From: Hymenobacter sp. H14-R3
Lineage (GTDB): Bacteria; Bacteroidota; Bacteroidia; Cytophagales; Hymenobacteraceae
DNA: 64,000 nucleotides
Direction: 5' to 3'
Assembly: GCF_030063445.1 (NCBI RefSeq)
Contig: NZ_JASITD010000010.1
Coordinates: forward strand, 1 to 64,000
Under the pieces are notes generated by a model. That model was given only the letters and a program-made list of their open reading frames with translations, was not told the origin of the DNA and made no database searches. A program made the position numbers and the translations under genes. Of the stretch, positions 20,384 through 30,252 are shown piece by piece (the first letter of the stretch is position 1; each line of letters opens with the position of its first letter).

Positions 20384-20821
20384 ATGCTCACCGTTCCCGT
20401 AATAAATTCCTCGCGGCACCCGCTGCCCGAATACCAAACCGCCCACGCCGCCGGCCTCGACCTGCGCGCCGACCTGCCCGCCGGCCCGCTCACGCTGGGC
20501 CCATTAGAAAGAATGCTGGTGCCCACCGGCCTCAGCCTGGCGCTGCCCATGGGCTACGAGGCGCAGGTGCGGCCCCGCAGCGGCCTGGCCTACAAGCACG
20601 GCATCAGCATTGTGAACAGCCCCGGCACCATCGATGCCGATTACCGCGGGGAGATTAGCGTGCTGCTGGTCAACCTTTCCAACGAGGTATTTACCGTGCA
20701 GGATGGCGAGCGCATTGCCCAGTTGGTGGTGGCCCGCCACGAAACCATTGTATGGCAGCCCACCGAGTTGCTAACCGAAACCGTGCGCGGGGCCGATGGC
20801 TACGGTAGCACGGGTAAGTAG
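20384..20821 (+). CDS. dut: dUTP diphosphatase
   Basis: Hydrolyses dUTP to dUMP, keeping uracil out of DNA and feeding thymidylate synthesis. All five trimeric dUTPase motifs are present: AGLDLRA (1), [10 protein letters not shown] (2), [11 protein letters not shown] (3), GERIAQLVV (4) and [10 protein letters not shown] (5); the last has Tyr where most enzymes have Phe, a conservative change at the uracil-stacking residue. Length 145 aa is normal. The ATG at 20384 is preferred to the in-frame upstream extension because it follows the promoter directly. Confidence 0.97.
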   Translation: MLTVPVINSSRHPLPEYQTAHAAGLDLRADLPAGPLTLGPLERMLVPTGLSLALPMGYEAQVRPRSGLAYKHGISIVNSPGTIDADYRGEISVLLVNLSNEVFTVQDGERIAQLVVARHETIVWQPTELLTETVRGADGYGSTGK

Positions 20822-20844
20822 CCTGGCCGCAAAAAAAATCAATA

Positions 20845-20951
20845 AAACAGAACGTCATACTGAGCTTGCGAAGCAGCGGGCTCGCGCCAATAGGTTGGTA
20901 ACCCAACGGCGCGAGCCCGCTGCTTCGTAGGCTCAGTATGACGTTCTGTTT
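20845..20951. repeat. 44-bp inverted repeat of the GTCATACTGAGC family
   Basis: Arms 20845-20888 and 20908-20951 are complementary with two mismatches; the 19-nt spacer is itself a small palindrome (GTTGGTAACCCAAC). The outer half, AACGTCATACTGAGC..GCGAAGCAGC, belongs to a repeat type also seen at 45589-45696 and 46756-46842. It occupies the dut/127-aa convergent junction. Confidence 0.85.
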
Positions 20952-20969
20952 GCTCTTGGTTGCTTTATG

Positions 20970-21353
20970 CTAGCGGTTGGGAGCCGTGCCGGCGGCGCGC
21001 TGGCGGGCAATGATTTGCAGGTTGCCACCGGCGGAGTTGAGCTTCTGGCTCAACTCCCGAATTTTATCGCCCAGGCCTTCGAAGCTGTGGATGGGCAGTG
21101 CCGCGCGCGACGACAGGTCGGCCAGCCGCTGGAACGAGTCGCCCATACCGCCTACGTTGTTGGCTTGGATGTGGCCGTTGAGCACATCCAGCTCCTGGGC
21201 TACGAGGCGCACGGCGGGGTTATCGCTGCTGCTGAGGGTTTGGTACCAATTAGTTACGTGCTGCTGGCCCACGCTGGTGTCCTGCACAAAGCCGGCGTCG
21301 ATGGCCGCAAATAGCACCTGAATGCTGGATTCGATTTCGGAGAAGAAGTTCAT
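20970..21353 (-). CDS. Uncharacterised small helical protein (127 aa)
   Basis: A soluble, mostly helical protein without signal peptide, cysteine or recognisable motif. Segments such as VAQELDVLNGHIQANN and DKIRELSQKLNSAGG look like amphipathic helices, suggesting a helical bundle. Family unknown. It is monocistronic, convergent with dut. Confidence 0.7.
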   Translation of the reverse strand: MNFFSEIESSIQVLFAAIDAGFVQDTSVGQQHVTNWYQTLSSSDNPAVRLVAQELDVLNGHIQANNVGGMGDSFQRLADLSSRAALPIHSFEGLGDKIRELSQKLNSAGGNLQIIARQRAAGTAPNR

Positions 21354-21507
21354 AATACAAAAGTAAGGACCTGCTGCCCTAACGCCTACCCGCGCCGAGT
21401 GGTTATGTAGCGAAGCAAGTGCCAGGCTGGCCGCCGCTGGGGCGCATCTTTGCGCGGGAGTACCCCCGGTGGCCCACCACGGCGGGGGCTGCCCCGCGCT
21501 GGCCGCA

Positions 21508-21525
21508 GAAACTGTTAGCTGTTAG
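21508..21525. repeat. GCTGTTAGC repeat copy
   Basis: AACTGTTAGCTGTTAGCTT in the leader of the dehydratase gene is a short copy of the repeat found between sdhA and sdhB. Confidence 0.5.
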
Positions 21526-21559
21526 CTTATTTATGTAACGTATTGATTAACTGATATTT

Positions 21560-22534
21560 ATGAATTTAATCACGCTCACCGACTTGCAGCAGGCGCAGCA
21601 GCGGCTGCGCGGCATGGCGCGGCACACGCCCCTGCTGCCCTTTTCGCTGCCCGAGCTGGGTACCGAGCAGGTGTACCTCAAGCCAGAGAGCCTGCAACCC
21701 ATTGGCTCTTTTAAGATTAGGGGGGCCGGCAACCGCATACTGGCGCTCAGCGCCGAGGAGCGGGCGCGGGGCGTGCTGGCGTATAGCAGCGGCAACCACG
21801 CGCAGGGCGTGGCCTACGCGGCGCGGCAGCTGGGGATGAAGGCCACCATTATTATGCCCACCAATGCGCCGCAGGTGAAGGTAGCCGCCACGCGGGCGCT
21901 GGGGGCCGAGGTTATTCTCTACGACCCGGCCCTCGAAAAGCGCGAGGCCGTGGCCGCCCGCCTGCTGGCCGGCGCCGCCGAGCCGCCCGTGCTGGTGCCG
22001 CCCTTCGATGACCCTTACGTGATTGCCGGGCAGGGCACCGTGGGCCTCGAAATACTCGCCGACCTGCCCAGCGTGGACCTCGTGCTGGCTCCCGTGGGCG
22101 GCGGCGGGCTGCTGGGCGGCATGGCGGCGGCCCTCAAGCTGCTGAAGCCCAGCGTGAAGGTGATTGGCGTGGAGCCCGAGCTGGCCGCCGATGCGCAGGC
22201 GTCCTTCCGGGCCGGGCGGGTGATAGAGTGGCCCGCCGCCGACACCAACCGCACGCTGGCTGACGGCGTGCGTACGCTGGCCGTGAGCGAGTTAACCTTC
22301 GCCCACCTGCGGCAATACGCCGACGATATCGTGACCGTGAGCGAGGCCGAGCTGCGCGCCGCCGCGCGCCGCCTGCTACTCGAAGCCCGGCTGGTGGTGG
22401 AGCCTACCGCCGCCCTGCCGCTGGCCGCGCTGCTGCGCCACCGCGCCAGCCTGCCACCCAGCCAGCACACGGTGCTGGTGCTCACGGGCGGCAACGCCGA
22501 CCCGGCCACGCTAATTGAGCTGCTAAGGGGGTAA
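21560..22534 (+). CDS. Threonine/serine dehydratase-like PLP enzyme (short, no ACT domain)
   Basis: A 324-residue fold-type II PLP enzyme. K52 in SFKIRGAGN is the Schiff-base lysine, SSGNHAQG (76-83) binds the carboxylate and GGGGLLGG (about 180) cradles the PLP phosphate. It converts threonine to 2-oxobutyrate or serine to pyruvate. The absence of a C-terminal regulatory domain places it with catabolic threonine dehydratases and serine racemase-like enzymes, not feedback-inhibited IlvA. No isoleucine biosynthesis gene is adjacent. Confidence 0.9.
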   Translation: MNLITLTDLQQAQQRLRGMARHTPLLPFSLPELGTEQVYLKPESLQPIGSFKIRGAGNRILALSAEERARGVLAYSSGNHAQGVAYAARQLGMKATIIMPTNAPQVKVAATRALGAEVILYDPALEKREAVAARLLAGAAEPPVLVPPFDDPYVIAGQGTVGLEILADLPSVDLVLAPVGGGGLLGGMAAALKLLKPSVKVIGVEPELAADAQASFRAGRVIEWPAADTNRTLADGVRTLAVSELTFAHLRQYADDIVTVSEAELRAAARRLLLEARLVVEPTAALPLAALLRHRASLPPSQHTVLVLTGGNADPATLIELLRG

Positions 22535-22678
22535 AATTCGGGGGGTATATGGGCAGGTTGGGGTTCGCCTACCATCTTTGCTTCACGTTGCGGCTGTCTA
22601 TGGCAGCCAACCGCAGCGGGCTAAAAACAGTATGCCTTCTAAACACTTCTGAAAACACTTTCCACCCAAGTTTCTCCG

Positions 22679-23689
22679 ATGAAAATTATTGTTCCGATGG
22701 CCGGCATGGGCAAGCGCATGCGCCCGCACACGCTCACCGTACCCAAGCCCCTCATTCCCATTGCTGGCAAGCCCATTGTGCAGCGCCTCGTGGAGGACAT
22801 TGCCCGCGTGTGCGGCGAGCCCGTAACGGAAGTTGCCTTCATCATCGGCCGCTTTGGGGCGGTGGTGGAGAAAAGCCTGGTTGCCATTGCCGAGTCGGTA
22901 GGGGCCAAGGGCACCATTTGCTACCAGGATGAGCCGCTGGGCACCGCCCACGCCATTTTGTGCGCCAAGGATTCGCTGAGCGGCCCGCTGGTGGTGGCCT
23001 TCGCCGATACGCTGTTTAAGGCTGATTTTGTGCTCGATAGCTCGGTGCCCGGCACCATCTGGGTGCAGAAAGTGGCTGACCCCAAGCCCTTTGGTGTGGT
23101 AAAGCTGAACGAGCAGGGCCAGATTACGGAGTTTGTGGAAAAGCCGCAGGAGTTTGTGTCCGACCTGGCCATTATCGGCATTTACTACTTCCAAGACGGC
23201 GAGTACCTGCGTAGCGAGCTGCAGTACTTGCTCGACAATGACATCAAGGACAAGGGTGAGTACCAACTCACTAACGCCTTGGAAAACATGAAGAACAAGG
23301 GCACCGTATTCGTGCCCGGCCAGGTAACCGAGTGGCTCGACTGCGGCAATAAAGACGCCACCGTGCACACCAACCAGCGCTACCTCGAATACCTCAAGGA
23401 GCGCGGCGAAAAGCTGGTGGCCGACTCGGCCAAAATCACCAACTCGGTCATTATCGAGCCCGTGTACATTGGCGAGAACGCCGTGATTACCAACTCGGTA
23501 GTGGGCCCACACGTGTCGCTGAGCGCCGACGCCGTGGTGGAAGACTCGCGCCTGGCCAACTCCATTGTGCAAACGGCCGCCACCGTGCGCCACGCCAACG
23601 TGGCCAACTCGATGATTGGCAACAGCGCCAGCGTTACCGGCCAGCCGGCCGACCTGAGCGTGGGCGATTTTAATGTGCTGCGCGTGTGA
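22679..23689 (+). CDS. Sugar-phosphate nucleotidyltransferase
   Basis: A 336-residue nucleotidyltransferase of the RmlA/GlmU-like type, forming an NDP-sugar for surface polysaccharide. The N-terminus MKIIVPMAGMGKRMRPHT is the nucleotide-binding signature, followed by PKPLIPIAGKPI, FADTLF (metal-binding Asp) and the EKPQEFVSDLAIIGIYYF sugar-binding region. The last 90 residues contain hexapeptide-repeat-like strands (IIEPVYIGENAVITNS) of a left-handed beta helix. The exact sugar and nucleotide are not determinable. In Bacteroidota this gene often precedes the TPR and DUF4292 genes, as here. Confidence 0.9.
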   Translation: MKIIVPMAGMGKRMRPHTLTVPKPLIPIAGKPIVQRLVEDIARVCGEPVTEVAFIIGRFGAVVEKSLVAIAESVGAKGTICYQDEPLGTAHAILCAKDSLSGPLVVAFADTLFKADFVLDSSVPGTIWVQKVADPKPFGVVKLNEQGQITEFVEKPQEFVSDLAIIGIYYFQDGEYLRSELQYLLDNDIKDKGEYQLTNALENMKNKGTVFVPGQVTEWLDCGNKDATVHTNQRYLEYLKERGEKLVADSAKITNSVIIEPVYIGENAVITNSVVGPHVSLSADAVVEDSRLANSIVQTAATVRHANVANSMIGNSASVTGQPADLSVGDFNVLRV

Positions 23690-23797
23690 TGATTTAACCG
23701 CGTAGTGCGTTATCCAGCGGCGTGGCCCCCAGTGGGGCCGCGCCGTTCGTGGTTATGCCCCGTACATTCGCCCCAAAAGCTAGTTGGTTTGTTTGCT

Positions 23798-25627
23798 ATG
23801 CATATGCGTTCGTTTGCGGTTAATATCCTTATTTTGAGCTTGTTGGCTGGCGGTAGCCAGGCGCAGGGGCTGGCCCCGGGGGCAGGTAGCCCGCCCGACT
23901 CGGCGGCCCTGCGCAAGCCCGTGAAGCTGAGCCGCAAAGAGCGGCGCGAGTTGGCGCAGCGCGTCGAGATTGAAGCCAAAAAGGTGGCGGCCCGCCCGCC
24001 GCTCTCAGCCAAGGAGCGCGAAATGAGCGAGTCGCTCTACACCGACGGCGTGAAATACGTCATCCTCGAAGACTACCCCAAAGCCCTGGAGCGGCTGCTG
24101 AAAGCCTACACGCTGATGCCCGAAAACGCGGCCGTGAACTACAAGCTGGCCGAGGCTAACTTGCTGAGTGGCAACCTGCGCGATGCCACCGGCTACGCCG
24201 AAGCCGCCGTGAAGCTCGACGCTAAAAACCCCTACTACTACCTGCTATTGGCCCAGTCGCAGGCCAGCCAGAAACAGTACGAGGCCGCCACTGCCACCTA
24301 CGCCAGCCTGGTAAAGGAGGTGCCCAACTCGGGCAGCTACCTCTTTCAGCTGGCCGACCTCTACCTGGCCCAAAACAAGCTGCCCGAAGCCCTGGCGACC
24401 CTCGAAAAGGCCCAGACCCAGTTTGGTAGTCTTGACGAAATCGCCTTCAAAAAGCAGCAGATATACCTGCGCCAGAACAACTTGCCGCTGGCCCTGAAGG
24501 AAGGTGAAAACCTGATTGCGGCCAACCCCACTGAGCCGCGCTTCGTAGTGGCCCAGGCCGAGATGTACGCCGCCAACAACCGCCTGCCCGATGCCATTCG
24601 GGTGGCCGAGCAGGCCCTGCGCCTGGAGCCCAACAACCCCCAGGCCCGCCTGATACTGGCCGACGTGTACCGCCAGCAAAACCAGCCCACCGAGGTAGAG
24701 AAGCAGCTGCGCCTGGCCTTCGACAGCCCAGCGCTTGATATCGACCAGGCGGTGCGCATTCTGGCGGGCTACATCAAGCAGCTGCCCGACCCCAAAGTGG
24801 CCCCGCTGGCCCTCGACCTGGCCACCGCCACCGTGCGCAACCATCCCCGCGAGGCCAAGGCCTACAGCGTGGCCGGCGACGTGGAGATGCAAACCGGCCG
24901 TAAAAAAGAAGCCCGCAATACCTACCTCAAGGCCCTGAAATACGATAAATCGAAGTTTCAGCTCTGGCAGCAAGTGGTGCTGCTTGATGCCGAGCTGAGC
25001 CAGACCGACTCGTTGCTGGTGCACAGTGACGCGGCCCTGGAATTGTTTCCCAACCAGGCCCCGCTGTGGTTTTACAACGGCATGGGGCATCTGCTGAAAA
25101 AGCAGCCCCGCGAGGCCGTACAGGCCCTGGAGCACGGCCGCCGCCTGGCCGTGGGCAACGCTGAGCAGCAAACGCAGTTCGACTCGCAGCTCGGCGATGC
25201 TTACCAGGAAATGAAGGACTACGCCAAGTCGGACGCCGCCTACGATGCCGTGCTGGCCGCCGACCCCAACAACTACGGCGTGCTCAACAACTACAGCTAC
25301 TACCTCAGCCTGCGCGGCGAAAAGCTGGACAAAGCCAAGGACATGGCGGGCCGCACGGTGAAGCAGTTCCCTGACAACGATACCTACCTCGACACCTACG
25401 CCTGGGTGCTTTACAAGCAGAAAGACTACGCCGGGGCCAAGCTCAACCTGGAGCGCGCCCTGAAAACAACCAAGGATGCGAGCATCCTGGAGCACTACGG
25501 CGACGTACTGTGGCAGCTTGGCGAGCGCACCGGGGCCGTGGCCGCCTGGCAGCGCGCCCGCAAAGCCGGCCCCGGCACCTCGGCGCTACTCGACCGTAAA
25601 ATCAAAGAACAAAAATTATATGAATAA
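23798..25627 (+). CDS. Secreted tetratricopeptide-repeat protein
   Basis: A 609-residue protein with an N-terminal signal peptide (MHMRSFAVNILILSLLAGGSQAQ region) and about ten TPR units from residue 70 to the end, recognisable from the spacing of Ala/Leu/Tyr and phrases such as DYPKALERLLKAYTLMPENAAVNYKLAEANL. It probably works in the periplasm as a scaffold. The upstream frame opens at 23705, but ATG 23798 begins the signal peptide. Its last codons overlap the DUF4292 start by 8 nt, so they are translationally coupled. In relatives this cluster continues into an EnvC-like gene, suggesting a link to cell-wall or outer-membrane assembly. Confidence 0.9.
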   Translation: MHMRSFAVNILILSLLAGGSQAQGLAPGAGSPPDSAALRKPVKLSRKERRELAQRVEIEAKKVAARPPLSAKEREMSESLYTDGVKYVILEDYPKALERLLKAYTLMPENAAVNYKLAEANLLSGNLRDATGYAEAAVKLDAKNPYYYLLLAQSQASQKQYEAATATYASLVKEVPNSGSYLFQLADLYLAQNKLPEALATLEKAQTQFGSLDEIAFKKQQIYLRQNNLPLALKEGENLIAANPTEPRFVVAQAEMYAANNRLPDAIRVAEQALRLEPNNPQARLILADVYRQQNQPTEVEKQLRLAFDSPALDIDQAVRILAGYIKQLPDPKVAPLALDLATATVRNHPREAKAYSVAGDVEMQTGRKKEARNTYLKALKYDKSKFQLWQQVVLLDAELSQTDSLLVHSDAALELFPNQAPLWFYNGMGHLLKKQPREAVQALEHGRRLAVGNAEQQTQFDSQLGDAYQEMKDYAKSDAAYDAVLAADPNNYGVLNNYSYYLSLRGEKLDKAKDMAGRTVKQFPDNDTYLDTYAWVLYKQKDYAGAKLNLERALKTTKDASILEHYGDVLWQLGERTGAVAAWQRARKAGPGTSALLDRKIKEQKLYE

Positions 25628-26411
25628 ATCTGCTCTCGTGCTCGCCGCCCTGGCCCTGGCCAGCTGTCACCGCGTGCCGTCGTCGTCGGGCAAGCTCGGG
25701 CCGGGCACCTCCACCGCCATAGTGCCCGTAGAAACGCCCGCTGGCGTGAAGACGGCCAACACCAACTTTCCGTACCTGAACGGGCGCGGCAAGGTGCATT
25801 TTAAGCGCAAGGACAGCGACATGTCGGCTAATTTCAACCTGCGCATCCGGCGCGACTCGGCCATCTGGCTGTCGGGCTCGCTGCTGGGCATTGAGGGCGT
25901 GCGGGCCCTGCTCACCCCCGACTCGGTGCGGGTAGTCAACCGCCTGGAAAAGACCTACTTCGCCGGCGATTACGCCTACCTGAGCCAGCTGCTGAACGTG
26001 CCCGTAACGTACCACCAGATGCAGGATATCCTGCTCGGCGACTACCAGCCCGCCCCCAAAGGGGCCCTGCCCGTGGTGAAAACGGAGGGCGACAACCAAG
26101 CCGTAACCTACCCCCAGGCCCCCCTGATACTGGAGCAGCTGGTGAGCATCAGCACCGGCCGCCTGCAGCAGCTGAAAGTGAGCGAGAGCGCCGCCCAGCG
26201 CAGCCTCACCGTGGGCTACGCCGATTTCCAGGTGCCCATCGGCACGCAGCTGCTGTTTGCCTTCACCACCAACGTGCTGGGCCAGCAGGGCGGCACCGAA
26301 AGCACTTCGGCTACCCTCAACTACCAGAAAGTAGAAGTCGGCTCGGGGCATCTGGACTTCCCGTTCAGCATCCCCAAGGGGTATGATAAGCAGACCAAGG
26401 TGAAGAAGTAA
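25620..26411 (+). CDS. DUF4292 lipoprotein (LolA/LolB-like fold)
   Basis: A 263-residue lipoprotein: the signal peptide ends in the lipobox LASC (C16). The body matches the DUF4292 family, an all-beta domain resembling LolA/LolB carriers (KVHFKRKDSDMSANFNLRIRRDSAIWLS ... and the QDILLGDY region). A role in outer-membrane lipoprotein or lipid handling is plausible but unproven. Its ATG lies inside the end of the TPR gene (8-nt overlap). A perfect hairpin follows at the junction with the decayed hydrolase gene. Confidence 0.9.
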   Translation: MNKSALVLAALALASCHRVPSSSGKLGPGTSTAIVPVETPAGVKTANTNFPYLNGRGKVHFKRKDSDMSANFNLRIRRDSAIWLSGSLLGIEGVRALLTPDSVRVVNRLEKTYFAGDYAYLSQLLNVPVTYHQMQDILLGDYQPAPKGALPVVKTEGDNQAVTYPQAPLILEQLVSISTGRLQQLKVSESAAQRSLTVGYADFQVPIGTQLLFAFTTNVLGQQGGTESTSATLNYQKVEVGSGHLDFPFSIPKGYDKQTKVKK

Positions 26412-26416
26412 AGCCA

Positions 26417-26493
26417 GGTAAATCAACTACTTACGCAAAAAGCCGGCCGTCCTGTCAGGATAGCCGGCTTTTTGCGTAAGTAGTTGATTTACC
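26417..26493. terminator. Perfect 31-bp inverted repeat between DUF4292 and hydrolase pseudogene
   Basis: Arms 26417-26447 and 26463-26493 are exact complements (outer end GGTAAATCAACTACTTACGC, inner core AAAAAGCCGGC), with a 15-nt spacer. It ends only a few bases from both flanking reading frames. Confidence 0.9.
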
Positions 26494-26495
26494 GC

Positions 26496-29400
26496 TTAAT
26501 GCGTAATCTGAATGTGCTCGGAATAGGCGTCTTTGCCTTGGCCTACGCGTAGGTTATAGAGGCCATCGGGTACATCACGCACATCAAACACGGCTTTACC
26601 ACCCTCGCTCTGCTTCGTCTTGACCTTCTTGCCGTAGGTGTCGTACAGGTCAGCCTGAAACGATTTGGTGGCTCCGGCGTCGGTTTTGGCAGTGGAGGAA
26701 GTGGGTTCGTCCGCGCCATCTGAGACGGTTAGCTCTGAAGTAGCCGGGTTGGGGGCAGCTGCAAATTTGGGCCCGGTAGGCACGAAGATGAAGTCGCCCA
26801 CCAGGCCGCAGTCGCTGCTGGTGCCAGCGGCGGTAGCCATTATTTTAACTGTGCTCGTGACGGACGAGGGGATAGAGAATGTAATAGAATTGGCGGTCGT
26901 GTTATACAGCGTTACGGCCGGAGTGTTGGAGCTAAAGGTGAAGGTATAAGGCTGGTCGAGGGTGATAGTGATGGGGATATTATAGCCCATAATGAAGCTC
27001 GTTCCCGTCAGCGTGTAGTTCGACCCGTTGTAGTAGTAGCGGCCGGTCGGGTAAGCCCCACCCACCGAGACGGTTTTTGTGACGGGTGGCCCGCAGGGAA
27101 ACGTAGCTGTAATGGTGGCTGAGCCTTGGGCACCTGGGGCCGCCGAGGTGGCAAACTGGCTACCCGAGCCGGTGGTGGTCGTGAAGAAATTGCTGGGTGT
27201 AACGCTCCACATCACATCTTGCGTCGTAATTAACCGAAAAAACGGACGTGGGCGAGGTACATACCTGAGTGGGGCCGGTAATAGTTAACGCGATACTGCA
27301 CTCGGTAGCGCAAGGGAGCGAATTCGTATTACCATTAAACGGCCGTTGCATTTCGTTGTATATCCATTCGCTGTTACGGGCTGTGAAGCGAATATGAGGC
27401 TGGTTAAAATCACTGCCAGTAGTGTTCTGATTTGCGATATAGCTCGGTATACGAGGTGGGCTGGGATTATCAGTGGTGTTATTTATGTACTTAGCGTAGG
27501 CCGTGGCTGGCGTGACGGTGAGTACGTCGAGGGCACTGTAGGTAGGTACGAAGCAGAGATTACCATTGTAGACATTCGTAATGTCCGCAGCCTGCAGGAT
27601 TCCAATATTAAAATCAGAGTTTTCAAGCAAATCCCGCTGCTCGTACAAATTGGTGTAGCCGCCCGCTAATGTTTCGTAGGGTAGGGTATTGGATGGGGAA
27701 GTATAGTTGCGATTGAGTAAGTTAACCGCGATACGGAGCCACAATACGCGAATCTCAAAGGAGACGCGCAAATGCGCAATAGTATTTTGGGTGCCATAAG
27801 CTGGCAAGCCGTTGGCGATGGCTTCCGTGCGAAAGCCAATATCTGCAAAATTATTGTTGGAGCCTAGTAGGTAAGCGCGGTCGTTGCGGGTCAGTTCCTG
27901 GTAGACTGGGGTATTTTGAGGCCGGCCGCACTGCGAGCCTACGCTGGTGGCAATGATGGGTGGAAAAATGGCCGGGGGCGTACCACCAAAGTCAATCATG
28001 TCTTTGTACGGGCCGTCGATAAACGTATTGTTCTCATACTCATTGTCGATGCCTGTCACGCTTTTGAGGGAGAGCTGCTTGGTAGCCGGGGCCGCAAGAA
28101 TAGCCAGCGCATCTTTTAACTTAACGCTCATATCAGAAGTATACACTATGCCTTTAGCCCCACCCTGGTTGTTGCCGGGCAAGATGGCCAGCGGAAAATC
28201 GGCTTGCCGGGTGAGGGCTTGCAGGCCCATGGGGTTGTTGGCCCCGCGCTGGGGGCTGTCGTGCAGCACCAGCAGGCGGGTTTGGGGGTCATAGCCGGCG
28301 CGTACCAGCTGGGCCAGGCCGTAGCGGGCAATCAGGCCGCCCATGCTTTCGCCCATTACCACGTTTGGCTCCACGCTGCCCGCCTGCTGCTTCCAGTCGT
28401 TGACTTGGCGCAGGACTATTTCAAACAGCAGCGCATTGCGCCGGATGTCGTCGGCCCCGTCCCGGAAATCAATGTAGACGAGGTCGTAGCCGACGTTCTG
28501 GAGCGCGTCGTTAAAGTTGAAAGGAGCAGCACGGTCAATACCTCTTATAAAGCTTGCAATATCATTATTTTGATTATTCATCCCCACCAGATTTGGCGCG
28601 ATGAGTGAGGTATCATACCCCTCCACCACAATAAACGGCTTGACGACGGCGGTATGAAGCTGCCCGTTGGTTTTGCCGTAGCGCACGTTGACTGTGCCCC
28701 CACGGTGGTGGGTGTAGTCGGTAGGTGCCGGGACATTGACAGTGGAGGCAATTGGCCAGTCGAAGCCCTCGGGAGAACCTGGCGGGGTATCGGGATTATA
28801 GAGGTTCGTGGTGCTGCCACTTTGACCCGAAGTGGTTTTAGCAGCGGCTGTTGTACTGCCCGGCAGTATAGTGAGGTCGAACCAACTCTCGCGTACTTCG
28901 TTGTAGTCGGGGTCTACCGTGGAGCGGTAGGTGAGGGCTACTTTGATGCGTTTGGTGCCAGCTGTGGCGTAGGTGGTGCTGAGCGGTTGGTCCCAGGCTG
29001 CCTGGTGGTAGCCCTGGCCATCGCCAAAGTCGAGGAGAAGTAGCGGGGCGGCCGTGGGAGTGCCGCTGGCCAGGTAGAGGTTGCTGGGAAGCACCAGCGA
29101 CACGGTGGGCGTGGCCGAATACGTGCGCGCCGGGGCGGCCGCAAACAGCACGGCCGTTTGGTAGGGGCTTTGTTGGCGGCCAGCCACGTCGTACAGCTGC
29201 TCGTTTTGAATGGTGACCAGGCCAGCGGTTTCGGCATCGGGCCGGAGGTGGGCATAGCCGAGGTATTGCACGGCAATTGGAATGGTGCCGTCCGGCGTGG
29301 TAGGAGTAGCAGCCAGCACCCGTTGGTTGAAGGTGAGCAGGTCGGGCAGGTTGTCGGAGCCGGCAATGCGGCTGCTCTGCACCGACACGAAAAGGTGGCG

Positions 29401-30222
29401 AAAGACATCCATATCGGCGCGGGCCGAGTCGCGCAGAGTGCCATCAAAACCCTGAACGGGGGCCATGAGTACTCCGTATTCGAGCAGGCGGCCGGTAGGC
29501 ACCTGGCTGATGTCGAGGTGGGCAAACACCTGGTAGAGCTTTTGGGTGAGTAAATCGGCCCCGGCGGGCGGGGCTACGAGCTGCGTGGGCAGTACCTGGA
29601 ATGTAGTAGTAGGCCAACTCACGCGCAGCTTGCTGCTGCCAGTCCAGTTGCTGGTGCTGCTAAGGGCGGCCCGCAGGGCGGCTACCGTGCCGCTACGGGG
29701 GCTGCTGGCCAGGTAGTTGCCATTGACGAAGGGTAGCGATAAGGCGCTGCTGCCGGCAGTGAGGCCGGGCGGTAGCGCCGAGGTATTGGCCGAGACTACA
29801 TTGCTCCAGGTGTTTTTAAAAGCCAGCCCGTACAGAAAGGCTGGAGCCGTTTCTGACCCCTGGTATACCAGCAGCTAGTCGCCGTCGGTGGCGAGTAGAA
29901 AGCGGCCGGGGTGCGTGAAGGCCGCGCTGTCGGCCCGAAAGCTGACAACTGTGCCACGGGCCACGCCCGCCGCCGGGGCCGTGTAGATGCAGATGCCCTC
30001 CGTGAGGCGAAAGCCGCCAGTGGGTAGCCAGCCGTTGTCGGTGAACTTGAGCTGGGTGCCGGGGGCCAGGTCCACAAGGGGCGTGAAGGCAAAGTCGTCG
30101 GGGTCGGTAGCATCGAAGCCGAGCAGGGCGATGTCGCCGGCCTGCAGGGGCGGCGTGGGGGACTGCGCGCGGGCCGTACCGACCAGCAGCAGGCTCAGTA
30201 AACAGGTAAAGAGGTGTTTCAT
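26496..30222 (-). pseudogene. Secreted lamin-tail/alpha-beta-hydrolase protein with T9SS type A signal, disrupted by a stop codon and a frameshift
   Basis: Three open segments read as one protein of about 1,240 residues. Segment 1 (30222 to the stop at 29875) has a signal peptide MKHLFTCLLSLLLVGTARAQ and a domain reading AGDIALLGFDATDPDDFAF, like the lamin-tail-like domains of T9SS proteins. The same frame continues beyond an in-frame TAG (LLATDGD-stop-LLVYQG, where Gln is usual) into segment 2 (to 27160). That segment holds a lipase-like hydrolase domain with the nucleophile elbow GESMGG. Near 27236 the frame shifts by one at a six-T run, and segment 3 (26496-27215) continues with a PKD/Ig-like region and a C-terminal type IX sorting domain (LYDTYGKKVKTK ... 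GLYNLRVGQG). If both lesions are real the product cannot be secreted or folded as designed. Confidence 0.82.
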
Positions 30223-30252
30223 GCGGGAAAAGGGAAAAGGTGAGGGAAGGGA

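Noticed and set aside
24245-25495. 416-codon minus-strand frame
   Set aside because: Antisense to the TPR gene, whose reading has clear repeats.
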